From the NCBI GenBank assembly GCA_965206365.1, contig CBDBJL010000018.1:248001-312000 (forward strand): DNA of 64,000 nt. The letters are read 5' to 3'. The translations under genes and the position numbers were made by a program. How positions within the stretch are numbered: position 1 is the stretch's first letter; each line of letters opens with the position of its first letter. Of this stretch, positions 27,282 to 35,972 are shown piece by piece. The stretch is from CBDBJL01 sp965206365. GTDB taxonomy: Bacteria > Pseudomonadota > Alphaproteobacteria > JABAAW01 > JAHZMA01. The notes beneath the pieces were generated by a model that was not told where the DNA came from, made no database searches, and saw only the letters and a program-made list of their open reading frames with translations.

Positions 27282-27641
27282 ATGGTATTGAGACTTGCAG
27301 AAAATGAATGCCGTGCGGTTGGAAGATTTATCCGTGGTTCAACACAAAAACTTAATTTGGTTGCGGCTTTGATTCGTGGCAAATCAGTTGCGGGGGCACT
27401 AAATGATTTAGGTTTCAGCAAACGGCGGATGGCAGGTGAGGTTAAGAAAGTTTTGCAAGCGGCGATTGCCAATGCAGAAAATAATCAACAGCTTGATATT
27501 GATCGGCTGGTGGTGAAGGAAGCTTGGGTAGGGAAACAAATTTTGATGAAACGTTTTCGGGCGCGGGCGCGCGGGCGCGGGGCACGTATTGTAAAAAGCT
27601 TTTCGACAATTACAATTATTGTACGGGAAGAAAAGGAGTAG
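27282..27641 (+). CDS. rplV: 50S ribosomal protein L22
   Basis: L22 lines the exit tunnel with L4, and its hairpin is a site of macrolide resistance. The 119-residue product shows RLAENECRAVGRFIRGS and the hairpin MKRFRARARGRGARIVKSFS. A GC-rich patch at about 27556-27580 encodes the Arg/Ala/Gly hairpin and stands out in this AT-rich sequence, but it is explained by the amino acid sequence. Confidence 0.97.
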   Translation: MVLRLAENECRAVGRFIRGSTQKLNLVAALIRGKSVAGALNDLGFSKRRMAGEVKKVLQAAIANAENNQQLDIDRLVVKEAWVGKQILMKRFRARARGRGARIVKSFSTITIIVREEKE

Positions 27642-27644
27642 TTT

Positions 27645-28337
27645 ATGGGACAAAAAGTAAATCCTATTGGGCTGAGGCTGGGCGTTAATCGGAGCTGGGA
27701 TTCTAAATGGTTTGCTAGTAAAGGCAAATATGGTGATTTGTTACACCAAGATTTAATATTGCGTAATTATGTTATGAAGAATTTAGCAACTGCGGGTGTT
27801 TCGCGTGTGGTTATTGAGCGTTCGGCACAAAAGCCACGAATTTTTATTTACACCGCACGTCCGGGGGTGATTATTGGGAAAAAAGGAAGCGACATTGAAA
27901 AATTGCGGAATAAGCTAGCGAAATTGATTGGCCAGGATGTTTCGTTGAACGTGAATGAAATTAGAAAACCAGAATTAGATGCGGTTTTTGTTGCCCAAAA
28001 CATTGCGCAGCAATTAGAACGTCGGGTTGCGTTTCGCCGAGTGATGAAACGTTCGATACAAAATACGTTGCGTATGGGGGCACGTGGGGTTCGGATTAAC
28101 TGTTCAGGACGTTTAGGTGGTGCAGAAATTGCGCGTATGGAATGGTATCGCGAAGGGCAAGTGCCTTTGCACACATTGCGTGCAGATATCGATTATGGAA
28201 CCGCTTCTGCCCATACCACTTATGGAATTTGTGGTGTAAAAGTATGGATTTATAAAGGTGAGATTATGGAACATGATCCGCAGGCCCATGATAATAGGAT
28301 GAATGATAGTTTTAGTGCGCGTCATCAGAATCAATGA
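27645..28337 (+). CDS. rpsC: 30S ribosomal protein S3
   Basis: S3 lies at the mRNA entry channel and contributes to helicase activity. The 230-residue product shows MGQKVNPIGLRLG, the KH motif PGVIIGKKGSDIEKLR, and RGVRINCSGRLGGAEIAR. A short Asn/His/Ser-rich tail ends the protein, as in other alphaproteobacteria. Confidence 0.98.
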   Translation: MGQKVNPIGLRLGVNRSWDSKWFASKGKYGDLLHQDLILRNYVMKNLATAGVSRVVIERSAQKPRIFIYTARPGVIIGKKGSDIEKLRNKLAKLIGQDVSLNVNEIRKPELDAVFVAQNIAQQLERRVAFRRVMKRSIQNTLRMGARGVRINCSGRLGGAEIARMEWYREGQVPLHTLRADIDYGTASAHTTYGICGVKVWIYKGEIMEHDPQAHDNRMNDSFSARHQNQ

Positions 28338-28366
28338 TTGGTGTCTAGGGTAGTAAGGAGTAGATA

Positions 28367-28780
28367 ATGTTAAGTCCAAAACGTACGAAATATCGTAAGG
28401 CCCATAAGGGTCGGGTTCATGGCAATACGACCGGTGGTGCAACGCTATCTTTTGGTCAATTTGGCTTAAAGGCGCAAGCTCCAGATCGGATTACAGCGCG
28501 CCAAATTGAAGCGGCACGTAGGGCAATTGTTCGCCATATTCGGCGCCAAGGGAAAGTGTGGATTCGGGTGTTTCCAGATGTGCCAGTCTCAGGGAAGCCG
28601 GCTGAGGTTCGAATGGGCAAAGGTAAGGGTTCGCCTGAATTTTGGGTGGCTCGCGTGAAGCCCGGTAGAATTATGTTTGAAATGGATGGTGTTACTGAAC
28701 CTGTGGCGCGTCGTGCTTTAGAATTAGCTTCTGCGAAATTACCAATTAAGACAAAATTTGTCTCGCGGGTGGGAGTATAA
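28367..28780 (+). CDS. rplP: 50S ribosomal protein L16
   Basis: L16 helps position tRNA in the A site. The 137-residue product shows MLSPKRTKYRKAHKGR, FGQFGLKAQAPDRITARQIE, the KGKGSPEFWVARVKPGR loop and a late ELASAKLPIKTKFV. AGGAG precedes ATG 28367. Confidence 0.98.
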   Translation: MLSPKRTKYRKAHKGRVHGNTTGGATLSFGQFGLKAQAPDRITARQIEAARRAIVRHIRRQGKVWIRVFPDVPVSGKPAEVRMGKGKGSPEFWVARVKPGRIMFEMDGVTEPVARRALELASAKLPIKTKFVSRVGV

Positions 28781-28783
28781 GAT

Positions 28784-29005
28784 ATGAAAATTAGTGATGT
28801 AAGACAAAAAACCCTAACGGAACTTCGTGATGAATTGATCATGTTGCGTAAAGAACAGATGAATTTGCGATTTCGGCAGGCATCGGGTCAATTAGAAAGT
28901 ACGGCACGAATGCGCGGGGTGCGTCGTGATATTGCACAGATTAAAACGATTATGAGTGAGCAGCGTTTAGGCCAAAAATTAGACGCAGCGAACCCAATTA
29001 ACTAG
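28784..29005 (+). CDS. rpmC: 50S ribosomal protein L29
   Basis: L29 is a small helical protein near the tunnel exit beside L23. The 73-residue product has the family pattern TLTELRDELIMLRKEQMNLRF followed by ARMRGVRRDIAQIKTIMSE. It starts 3 nt after rplP. Confidence 0.96.
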   Translation: MKISDVRQKTLTELRDELIMLRKEQMNLRFRQASGQLESTARMRGVRRDIAQIKTIMSEQRLGQKLDAANPIN

Positions 29006-29017
29006 GAGCGATTTTAA

Positions 29018-29263
29018 ATGCCAAAACGAGTACTACAAGGAATAGTAGTTTCTGATAAATCTGATAAAACAGTTGTTGTTCGTGTTGAACGGCGATTAAT
29101 GCACCCGCTTTATAAGAAATTTGTTAAAAGATCTAAAAAATTTATGGCGCATGATGAAAAGAATCTTGCCAAAATAGGGGATCGGGTTAGTATTATTGAA
29201 TGTCGCCCAATTTCCAAACGAAAAAGCTGGGAATTGGTTAATACAACAGAATTGGCCAGCTAA
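29018..29263 (+). CDS. rpsQ: 30S ribosomal protein S17
   Basis: S17 is a primary 16S rRNA-binding protein with an OB fold. The 81-residue product starts MPKRVLQGIVVSDKSDKTVVV and contains KKFMAHDEKN and IIECRPISKRKSWELV. Length and position are standard. Confidence 0.97.
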   Translation: MPKRVLQGIVVSDKSDKTVVVRVERRLMHPLYKKFVKRSKKFMAHDEKNLAKIGDRVSIIECRPISKRKSWELVNTTELAS

Positions 29264-29309
29264 GTTAATTTTTTGAATTACTATTGAGGTTTAGGTAGGA
29301 GCAAGATAC

Positions 29310-29678
29310 ATGATACAGATGCAATCAAAAATGGATGTGGCGGATAATTCTGGCGCACGCATGGTTCAATGCATCAAGGTGTTAGGGGGATCGAAGCGTC
29401 GTACGGCGAGTGTTGGTGATGTGATTGTGGTTTCGGTTAAAAGTGCAATTCCGCGCGGGCGCGTAAAAAAGGGGGATGTGCATCGGGCAGTGATTGTTCG
29501 TACTGCCAAGGCAATTCGGCGTAATGATGGTTCTGCGATCCGCTTTGATAGGAACGCCGCAGTATTAATTAATAAGCAGGGTGAGCCGATTGGCACTCGG
29601 ATTTTTGGTCCTGTTGTTCGTGAACTTAGGCAAAAACGCTATATGAAAATTGTTTCTTTAGCACCAGAGGTATTGTAA
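29310..29678 (+). CDS. rplN: 50S ribosomal protein L14
   Basis: L14 contacts 16S rRNA in the intersubunit bridge B8. The 122-residue product shows MIQMQSKMDVADNSGARMVQC, RGRVKKGDVHRAVIVRT and GEPIGTRIFGPVVRELR. GTAGGAG precedes ATG 29310; the 46-nt gap before it is the largest inside this part of the locus. Confidence 0.98.
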   Translation: MIQMQSKMDVADNSGARMVQCIKVLGGSKRRTASVGDVIVVSVKSAIPRGRVKKGDVHRAVIVRTAKAIRRNDGSAIRFDRNAAVLINKQGEPIGTRIFGPVVRELRQKRYMKIVSLAPEVL

Positions 29679-29689
29679 AGAGGTCAATA

Positions 29690-30004
29690 ATGGCAGCGAA
29701 AATTAAAAAAGGTGACAAAATTATCATGTTGGCCGGAAAAGATAAAGGCAAAACAGGTGATGTTTTGCAAGTTATGCCGGTACAAAACAGGGTATTGGTG
29801 CAAGGCATTAATGTTGTTAAGCGCCATACAAAACCATCGCGAACGCATCAAGGTGGGATTGTTCCAAAAGAAACAAGTGTACATATTTCAAATGTTGCTT
29901 TGGTAGATCCGAAAGAGGGGAAAGTAACGCGCGTTGGTTTTGCACAAAATGACCAAGGTAAGAAGGTTCGTATTGCAAAACGTTCTGGCGCAACGATTAT
30001 TTAG
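29690..30004 (+). CDS. rplX: 50S ribosomal protein L24
   Basis: L24 is an assembly initiator of the large subunit with a KOW motif. The 104-residue product shows AAKIKKGDKIIMLAGKDKGK, the KOW core, and VPKETSVHISNVALVDP. It begins 11 nt after rplN and ends 10 nt before rplE. Confidence 0.97.
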   Translation: MAAKIKKGDKIIMLAGKDKGKTGDVLQVMPVQNRVLVQGINVVKRHTKPSRTHQGGIVPKETSVHISNVALVDPKEGKVTRVGFAQNDQGKKVRIAKRSGATII

Positions 30005-30014
30005 GAAGATAAGA

Positions 30015-30569
30015 ATGGCTACAAAATACATACCGCGTTTGTTAGAAAATTATGCGAAAACTGTGAAACCAGAATTGGTGAAGCAGTTTCATTATAAAAA
30101 TGTTATGCAAGCCCCGAAATTAGAGAAAATTGTGATTAATATGGGGGTGGGTGCGGCAACATCGGATCGGAAAAAGATTGACGGTGCGTTAGAAGATTTA
30201 ACGTTGATTAGCGGGCAAAAGCCGATCACGACACGGGCACGAAACTCTATTGCTGGGTTTAAGTTGCGTGAAGGTATGGTGATTGGCGGAAAAGTTACCT
30301 TACGTGGGAAAAGGATGTATGAATTTTTAGATCGATTAATTAATACAGCTTTGCCTAGGGTTCGAGATTTTCGTGGTTTAAGTAATAAAAGTTTTGATGG
30401 CAAAGGCAATTATGCGCTCGGCGTTAAAGAGCAAATTGTTTTTACCGAAATTAATTATGATAAGGTTGATTCTATACGTGGAATGGATATTGTCATTTGT
30501 ACAACGGCAAAAACGAACCATGAAGCTTTGGCTTTATTGCGTTCTTTTAATCTACCGATAGTAGAATAG
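30015..30569 (+). CDS. rplE: 50S ribosomal protein L5
   Basis: L5 binds 5S rRNA and forms the B1b bridge. The 184-residue product shows YIPRLLENYAKTVKPEL, KIVINMGVG, GQKPITTRARNSIAGFKLREG and GLSNKSFDGKGNYALGVKEQ-type landmarks. ATG 30015 is chosen; an in-frame GTG further upstream would run back through rplX in another frame. Confidence 0.98.
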   Translation: MATKYIPRLLENYAKTVKPELVKQFHYKNVMQAPKLEKIVINMGVGAATSDRKKIDGALEDLTLISGQKPITTRARNSIAGFKLREGMVIGGKVTLRGKRMYEFLDRLINTALPRVRDFRGLSNKSFDGKGNYALGVKEQIVFTEINYDKVDSIRGMDIVICTTAKTNHEALALLRSFNLPIVE

Positions 30570-30586
30570 CAAAGAAGGAAATATTG

Positions 30587-30892
30587 ATGGCAAAAAAAAG
30601 TGCGATTTTACGAAACGAGAAAGTAGCCTTAGAAGTTAAACGGGATGCTGCGAAACGGGCAAAATTAAAAATTATTATCAAAGATAAAACGAAACCAGCG
30701 AGTGAGAGGTTTGTTGCTCAGTTGAAACTTTCGCAAATGCCTAGGCGTTCGAGTAAAGTAAGATTGCGGAATCGGTGTAAGATTACCGGGCGTCCACGCG
30801 CTTATTATCGTAAATTTAAAATGTCGCGCATTGCGCTTCGGGAATTTGCCTCTTCAGGTTTAATTCCAGGTGTTACAAAGTCAAGTTGGTAA
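30587..30892 (+). CDS. rpsN: 30S ribosomal protein S14, zinc-independent type
   Basis: S14 completes the 30S head. The 101-residue product is the long C-minus form: it has LRNRCKITGRPRAYYRKFKMSR but no CxxC zinc pairs. ATG 30587 is preferred over the TTG immediately before it. AAGGA lies upstream. Confidence 0.97.
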   Translation: MAKKSAILRNEKVALEVKRDAAKRAKLKIIIKDKTKPASERFVAQLKLSQMPRRSSKVRLRNRCKITGRPRAYYRKFKMSRIALREFASSGLIPGVTKSSW

Positions 30893-30902
30893 GGAATTTA
30901 TT

Positions 30903-31301
30903 ATGGCAATGACAGATCCACTCGGTGATATGCTAACGCGGATTCGCAATGGACTCATGGCGGGCAAAAGCACTATTAATGTTCCTTATTCAAAATTACG
31001 AACGAATGTTTTGGATATTTTACAACAAGAAGGTTATATTCGGGGCTACACGCAAACAGAGCTACGTAGTAATGTTAATGAAATTACTGTAGAGCTCAAA
31101 TATTTTGATGGTGCTCCTGTGATTAAAGAAATTGCTCGGGTTTCGAAACCCGGACGTAGGGTTTATTCTGGCATTAAAGGTTTGGGTAGAATTTACGATG
31201 GTTTGGGTATATTTATTTTGTCTACTTCGAAAGGGGTTATGGCAGATCATGAGGCCCGTCGCCAAAATCTTGGCGGTGAAGTTTTGTGCCAAATATTTTA
31301 G
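30903..31301 (+). CDS. rpsH: 30S ribosomal protein S8
   Basis: S8 binds the central domain of 16S rRNA and in E. coli represses the spc operon. The 132-residue product shows MTDPLGDMLTRIRNG, VSKPGRRVYSGIKG, GIFILSTSKGVMADHEARR and GGEVLC. ATG 30903 follows AAGGA by 7 nt. Confidence 0.98.
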   Translation: MAMTDPLGDMLTRIRNGLMAGKSTINVPYSKLRTNVLDILQQEGYIRGYTQTELRSNVNEITVELKYFDGAPVIKEIARVSKPGRRVYSGIKGLGRIYDGLGIFILSTSKGVMADHEARRQNLGGEVLCQIF

Positions 31302-31321
31302 GATAGGTTCAGGGAAAAAAC

Positions 31322-31861
31322 ATGTCACGTATTGGTAAAAATCCGGTAATTATTCCCGATGGGGTCGAAGTGATTCTTGGTGATAAGGATGTTCAGGTAA
31401 AAGGTAAGCTTGGTGAGTTGAGGGTTGCCAATAATGATTTGGTAAAAGTTTCTAAAATCGATGCAACTATTCAGGTGATGCCAAAAAGCATGGCAAAGAA
31501 AAATCGAATGATGTGGGGAACGATGCAACGCAATATTAGCAATGCAATTATTGGGGTTACGCAAGGTTTTTCAAAAAAGCTTGAAATTCAGGGTGTGGGT
31601 TATCGTGCGCAGATGCAGGGGAAAGATATTCAATTGATGCTGGGTTTTAGCCATGATGTTATCTATGCTGTGCCCGCAGATATTACGGTTACGGTAGAGG
31701 GTGATCGAAATAATATTGTTACGATCTCGGGGATTAACAATCAACGCGTTGGTCAAATTGCCAGTGAAATTCGTGGCTATCGTCCACCTGAACCTTATAA
31801 AGGTAAAGGGGTTCGGTATCAAGGCGAATATGTGCCACGTAAAGAAGGCAAGAAGAAATAG
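31322..31861 (+). CDS. rplF: 50S ribosomal protein L6
   Basis: L6 lies near the factor-binding site. The 179-residue product shows MSRIGKNPVIIPDGVEV, GVTQGFSKKLEIQGVGYRAQ, LMLGFSHDV and RPPEPYKGKGVRY, the standard family pattern and length. Confidence 0.98.
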   Translation: MSRIGKNPVIIPDGVEVILGDKDVQVKGKLGELRVANNDLVKVSKIDATIQVMPKSMAKKNRMMWGTMQRNISNAIIGVTQGFSKKLEIQGVGYRAQMQGKDIQLMLGFSHDVIYAVPADITVTVEGDRNNIVTISGINNQRVGQIASEIRGYRPPEPYKGKGVRYQGEYVPRKEGKKK

Positions 31862-31872
31862 GAGCCAAAAGA

Positions 31873-32229
31873 ATGTTTACGATCAGAGAACTTTTCATAC
31901 GGCGCAGACAGCGGGTGCGCTATAAATTACGTAGCAGAGCGAAACAGGAATTGCCACGTTTAAGTGTATTTCGCTCGAACAAGCATATGTATGCGCAAAT
32001 CATTAATGATTTTGAAGGCAGAACTTTGGCTTCAGCATCAACTTTAGAAAAAGATTTTTCGCTAACTGCTAAGGGAATTGATAAAGCGACCATGATTGGA
32101 AAAAATATTGGTGAGCGCGCGAAAAAAGTTGGTATTGAAAAAATTGTTTTTGATCGTGGGGGCTATATGTATCACGGTCGGGTAAAAGCGATTGCTGAAG
32201 CCGCGCGAGATGCGGGATTAAAGTTTTAA
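31873..32229 (+). CDS. rplR: 50S ribosomal protein L18
   Basis: L18 carries 5S rRNA into the large subunit. The 118-residue product shows RRRQRVRYKLR, LPRLSVFRSNKHMYAQIIND and the C-terminal FDRGGYMYHGRVKAIAEAARDAGL. AGGAG precedes ATG 31873. Confidence 0.97.
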   Translation: MFTIRELFIRRRQRVRYKLRSRAKQELPRLSVFRSNKHMYAQIINDFEGRTLASASTLEKDFSLTAKGIDKATMIGKNIGERAKKVGIEKIVFDRGGYMYHGRVKAIAEAARDAGLKF

Positions 32230-32244
32230 GGTAAGGATAAGAAA

Positions 32245-32799
32245 ATGGCACGTGAGACAGCAAATCAAGAAAGCAATATGATTGAAAAGTTAGTTGCAAT
32301 TAATCGTGTTGCAAAAGTTGTTAAAGGGGGTAGACGTTTTGGGTTTGCCGCTTTGGTTATTGTTGGTGATGGGCAAGGGAAAGCTGGCTTTGGTTCGGGG
32401 AAAGCGCGCGAGGTTCCTGAGGCAATTCGGAAAGCTTCTGAACAGGCACAGAAAACGATGCGCTATGTTCCACTTCGTGAGGGTCGCACTTTGCATCATG
32501 ATGTTCAAGGGAAATTTGGTGCTGGAAAAATGTTGATGCGGGCAGCACCTCCGGGTACGGGCATCATTGCTGGAGGTCCGGTGCGGGCAGTGTTTGAAGC
32601 TTTAGGTGTTTCAGATGTGGTTGTGAAATCTTTAGGGTCTTCCAACCCTTATAATATGATTAAAGCCGCTTTTAAGGGGTTGCATGCCTCAAATTCGCCG
32701 AAACAAGTTGCGATGCGTCGGGGAAAAAAGACCGCTGATATTTTGCGCAATCGGGATCTAACCGATACGAAATTGTCGGCTACAGATGGGGTAAGTTAA
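32245..32799 (+). CDS. rpsE: 30S ribosomal protein S5
   Basis: S5 acts in translational accuracy. The 184-residue product shows LVAINRVAKVVKGGRRFGFA, VGDGQGKAGFGSGKAREVP and GPVRAVFEALGVSDVVVKSLG. The spectinomycin-loop residues (VKGGRRFGF) look wild type. Confidence 0.98.
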   Translation: MARETANQESNMIEKLVAINRVAKVVKGGRRFGFAALVIVGDGQGKAGFGSGKAREVPEAIRKASEQAQKTMRYVPLREGRTLHHDVQGKFGAGKMLMRAAPPGTGIIAGGPVRAVFEALGVSDVVVKSLGSSNPYNMIKAAFKGLHASNSPKQVAMRRGKKTADILRNRDLTDTKLSATDGVS

Positions 32800-32800
32800 G

Positions 32801-32992
32801 ATGGTAGCGAAAGGTAAAATTGTTATTAAGCAGGTGAAAAGTGCGATTCGGCGTCCGAAAGACCAGCTAGCAACTTTAAAAGGATTAGGGCTTAATAAAA
32901 TCAATCGTGAGCGTGAGCTTGAGGATACACCAGCAATTCGTGGTATGATTAACAAGGTTAGACATTTAATCGTTGTACAAGAGGGCAAATAA
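32801..32992 (+). CDS. rpmD: 50S ribosomal protein L30
   Basis: L30 is a small 50S protein. The 63-residue product shows IVIKQVKSAIRRPKDQLATLKGL-type family sequence and ends in KVRHLIVVQEGK. It starts 1 nt after the rpsE stop, and its TAA shares a base with the rplO ATG. Confidence 0.96.
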   Translation: MVAKGKIVIKQVKSAIRRPKDQLATLKGLGLNKINRERELEDTPAIRGMINKVRHLIVVQEGK

Positions 32993-33909
32993 TGAACTTA
33001 AATGAAATTCGTGACAATATAGGTTCTCATAAGGCGAAAACCCGCATTGGGCGTGGGATTGGTTCAGGTAAGGGCAAAACTGGGGGGCGAGGTGTTAAAG
33101 GGCAAAAATCTCGTTCTGGAGTTTCGATTAAAGGTTTTGAAGGCGGGCAAATGCCAATTTACCAACGGCTTCCGAAACGGGGATTTACCAATATTTTTCG
33201 GAAAAATTGGGTTGTGGTTAATTTAGGTAGAATTCAAAAAGCTGCGGATGATGGCAGATTGGATATTGCCAAGCCGATTACTCGTAAAGATTTGCAGATA
33301 GTGGGTTTGGCGAGTTCTCGCCCGGGAAATTTGCGATTATTGGGAAAAGGTGTTTTTACTGGAAAATTGGAGATCACGGTAACAGCAGCATCAAAATCAG
33401 CGGTTGCGATTGTAGAAAAAGCGGGTGGTAGTGTAACTTTTTTAGAGCAAACGCCTCCAGTAAAGTTAGAAAAATCTGAAAAAATAAAACCAGCTGGTAA
33501 CAAAATTCGTAAAGATGTTAAGGTGACAATAACTGCAAAAAGGTCACCGATAAAAATTAAGAAACCGACACCGACACAAGATGTTGTTGTTGAAGAAGTA
33601 GTAACGGCAAAAACCACTGCCACTAAGGAATCAACACCGACAGAGGTGGCTACCACTAAGAAGCCAGCGACGAAAAAACCAGCAACGGCAAAGGTGGCTA
33701 CCGCTAAGAAACCAGCGACGAAAAAACCAACAACGGCAAAGGTGGCTACCACTAAAAAACCAACAACGGCAAAGGTGGCTACCACTAAAAAACCAGCCAC
33801 GAAACCAGCAACGGCAAAGGTGACTACCACTAAGAAACCAGCGACGAAACCAGCAACGGCAAAAAAAGTCACAGCGACGAAAAAACCTACAGATAAAAAG
33901 ATTGATTAA
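32992..33909 (+). CDS. rplO: 50S ribosomal protein L15 with long histone H1-like repeat tail
   Basis: L15 is a late-assembly 50S protein. Residues 1-150 are an ordinary L15 (MNLNEIRDNIGSHKAKTR, RGIGSGKGKTGGRGVKGQKSR, GFEGGQMPIYQRLPKRGF, LLGKGVFTGKLEI). Residues 151-305 are extra. After a linker (151-217), residues 218-300 are built of imperfect units of 11-16 residues such as VATTKKPATKKPATAK, VATAKKPATKKPTTAK, VATTKKPTTAK and VTTTKKPATKPATAK. This basic Lys/Ala/Thr/Pro composition resembles histone H1 tails. The normal L15 length is about 145-160. The reading frame is intact and the stop overlaps the secY ATG. Confidence 0.95.
   Translation: MNLNEIRDNIGSHKAKTRIGRGIGSGKGKTGGRGVKGQKSRSGVSIKGFEGGQMPIYQRLPKRGFTNIFRKNWVVVNLGRIQKAADDGRLDIAKPITRKDLQIVGLASSRPGNLRLLGKGVFTGKLEITVTAASKSAVAIVEKAGGSVTFLEQTPPVKLEKSEKIKPAGNKIRKDVKVTITAKRSPIKIKKPTPTQDVVVEEVVTAKTTATKESTPTEVATTKKPATKKPATAKVATAKKPATKKPTTAKVATTKKPTTAKVATTKKPATKPATAKVTTTKKPATKPATAKKVTATKKPTDKKID
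33643..33891 (+). repeat. Tandem imperfect repeats encoding the L15 tail
   Basis: Five to six imperfect copies of a 33-48 nt unit built around GTGGCTACCACTAAGAAACC and AAACCAGCAACGGCAAAG. Copies differ by in-frame gains or losses of 3-15 nt, so the tract can vary in length without breaking the gene. Confidence 0.85.
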
Positions 33910-35237
33910 TGGTATCAGCAGCAGAACAATTCGCACAAAACTTTAGTTTCAGCTCTATCGGGCGTTCTAGTGAGCTGAAGAATAGATTATTATTCACCCT
34001 AGGAGCCTTGATTGTTTATCGCTTGGGAACCTATATTCCTTTGCCTGGGATTGATCCGATTGCGCTTCGTGAAATTTTTGCAGAGCAACAGCAGGGAATT
34101 TTAGGAATGTTTAATATGCTCTCAGGAGGTGCGCTTGGGAGGATGACAATTTTTGCTCTCAATATTATTCCTTATATTTCGGCTTCGATCATCATGCAAT
34201 TAATGACTTCGGTAGTACCAACTTTGGAGCAGTGGAAAAAAGAAGGTGAAAGTGGGCGCAAAAAGATTAATCAATTTACGCGTTATGGCACAGTGATCTT
34301 GGCTTCGGTTCAAGGCTATGGCATCGCCGTTGGGCTTGAAAGTGCGGGCACAGTGGTTACGAATCCGGGGATATTTTTTAAAATTTCTACCGTGGTTACC
34401 ATTGTAGGGGGCACGATGTTTTTAATGTGGCTGGGCGAGCAGATTACGCAGCGTGGTGTTGGTAATGGGATCTCTTTGATTATTTTTTCTGGAATTGTGG
34501 CTAATTTGCCAATAGCTCTGGCAGGAACTTTAGAATTAGGGCGCACAGGTGTGCTTTCTACATTTTTGATTTTGTTACTATTTGTGATGGTTGTTGGTGT
34601 GATTGCCTTTATTGTTTTTATTGAACGGGCGCAAAGACGTGTAATTGTTCAATATCCGAAACGACAACGGGGTAATAAAGTTTATGGAGGTGAATCTTCG
34701 CATTTGCCACTTAAAATTAATACCAGTGGTGTGATCCCTCCGATTTTTGCAAGTTCGCTTTTATTATTACCGCTTACGATTGCGAATTTTAATAATGATG
34801 GTGGTACGGGTTGGTTATCGGTATTGATTTCCTATTTGGGTAGAGGGCAACCGGTATTTTTGTTGATTTATACGATGTTAATTGTTTTCTTTGCATTTTT
34901 TTATACGGCTTTGGTATTTAATCCTGAAGAAACTGCGGAGAATTTGCGAAAAAATGGCGGTATTGTCCCCGGGATTCGTCCGGGAGCGAACACGGCGGCA
35001 CATTTTGATCGGATTTTGACACGTTTGACGACGATTGGTGCAATATATCTTACATTGGTTTGTTTGTTGCCAGAATGGTTAATTGCGAAATATTCGGTAC
35101 CGTTTTATTTTGGAGGAACATCATTATTAATTGTTGTTACGGTTACTATGGATACGGTTGTACAAATTCAGAGCCATTTATTTTCACAACAATATGAAAG
35201 TTTGATGCGAAAATCAGGACTGAAAGCTAAGAAATAA
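33909..35237 (+). CDS. secY: Protein translocase subunit SecY
   Basis: SecY is the channel of the Sec translocon in the inner membrane. The 442-residue product has ten hydrophobic segments, the plug region (GGALGRMTIFALNIIPYISASI), the cytosolic loop with QRGVGNGISLIIF, ERAQRRVIVQYPKRQ and FNPEETAENLRKNGG. Length is normal. Its ATG shares a base with the rplO stop. Confidence 0.98.
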   Translation: MVSAAEQFAQNFSFSSIGRSSELKNRLLFTLGALIVYRLGTYIPLPGIDPIALREIFAEQQQGILGMFNMLSGGALGRMTIFALNIIPYISASIIMQLMTSVVPTLEQWKKEGESGRKKINQFTRYGTVILASVQGYGIAVGLESAGTVVTNPGIFFKISTVVTIVGGTMFLMWLGEQITQRGVGNGISLIIFSGIVANLPIALAGTLELGRTGVLSTFLILLLFVMVVGVIAFIVFIERAQRRVIVQYPKRQRGNKVYGGESSHLPLKINTSGVIPPIFASSLLLLPLTIANFNNDGGTGWLSVLISYLGRGQPVFLLIYTMLIVFFAFFYTALVFNPEETAENLRKNGGIVPGIRPGANTAAHFDRILTRLTTIGAIYLTLVCLLPEWLIAKYSVPFYFGGTSLLIVVTVTMDTVVQIQSHLFSQQYESLMRKSGLKAKK

Positions 35238-35291
35238 TTTTTGTTATTTTTTAGCATAATCTTATCAAGGGTAGAAAGGCTACAAATTATC

Positions 35292-35948
35292 ATGGGTGCG
35301 AATATTATTTTGCTGGGTCCTCCCGGTGTTGGCAAAGGAACTCAAGCTCGGATCCTAGAAAATAAATACAAATTATTGCAACTCTCTACCGGTGATATGC
35401 TTCGAGAAGCAGTCAAATCTGGATCTGCATTGGGCGTCCAAGCAGATGAGATTATGAAATCAGGACAGTTAATGCCGGATAATATTATGTTAGATATTAT
35501 TGGTGATCGATTGCAACAAACTGACTGCGGAAATGGCTTTATTTTGGATGGCTTTCCCCGAACCGTGATTCAGGCAGAAGGTTTGGATCTTTTGCTGGTA
35601 AAATTAACCAAGAAATTAGATGCGGTTATTGAGATGGGTGTAGATGATACAGTGTTAATTAAGCGGATTTCTGGGCGATTTAGCTGCAAAAATTGCAGTG
35701 CAGTTTACAATGATTTTTATCATATGCCTTCGCAAGAAAATATATGCAATGAATGTGGTGGCGGTGATTTTTTGCGTCGCGCGGATGATAATGAGGAAAC
35801 GGTTGCTGATCGCTTAAAAGTTTATCATATGCAAACGCAACCTTTGATCCCTTATTATCAAAAGAGGGAGATCTTAAGAAAAATTGATGCGATGGCACCG
35901 ATTGATATCGTTACGGTTTCGCTTGATACGATTGTTGCGGAGCTATAA
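35292..35948 (+). CDS. adk: Adenylate kinase
   Basis: Adk interconverts AMP, ADP and ATP. The 218-residue product has the P-loop GPPGVGKGTQ, STGDMLREAVKSG, the DGFPRTVIQAE segment and a long LID carrying four cysteines (CKNC and CNEC), so it is probably the zinc-containing type. ATG 35292 is chosen because the family starts just before the P-loop. adk after secY is typical of alphaproteobacteria, but the genes that normally follow (rpsM, rpsK, rpoA, rplQ) are absent here. Confidence 0.97.
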   Translation: MGANIILLGPPGVGKGTQARILENKYKLLQLSTGDMLREAVKSGSALGVQADEIMKSGQLMPDNIMLDIIGDRLQQTDCGNGFILDGFPRTVIQAEGLDLLLVKLTKKLDAVIEMGVDDTVLIKRISGRFSCKNCSAVYNDFYHMPSQENICNECGGGDFLRRADDNEETVADRLKVYHMQTQPLIPYYQKREILRKIDAMAPIDIVTVSLDTIVAEL

Positions 35949-35972
35949 TTTTCGGTTTTGGTATTCGTGATT

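Noticed and set aside
27556..27580. GC-rich GCGCGGGCGCGCGGGCGCGG patch as a structural or foreign element.
   Set aside because: It encodes the invariant Arg/Ala/Gly hairpin of L22.
33234..33936. Long minus-strand open frames opposite rplO (up to 212 residues).
   Set aside because: They are the reverse reading of the low-complexity L15 tail, without ribosome site or family match.
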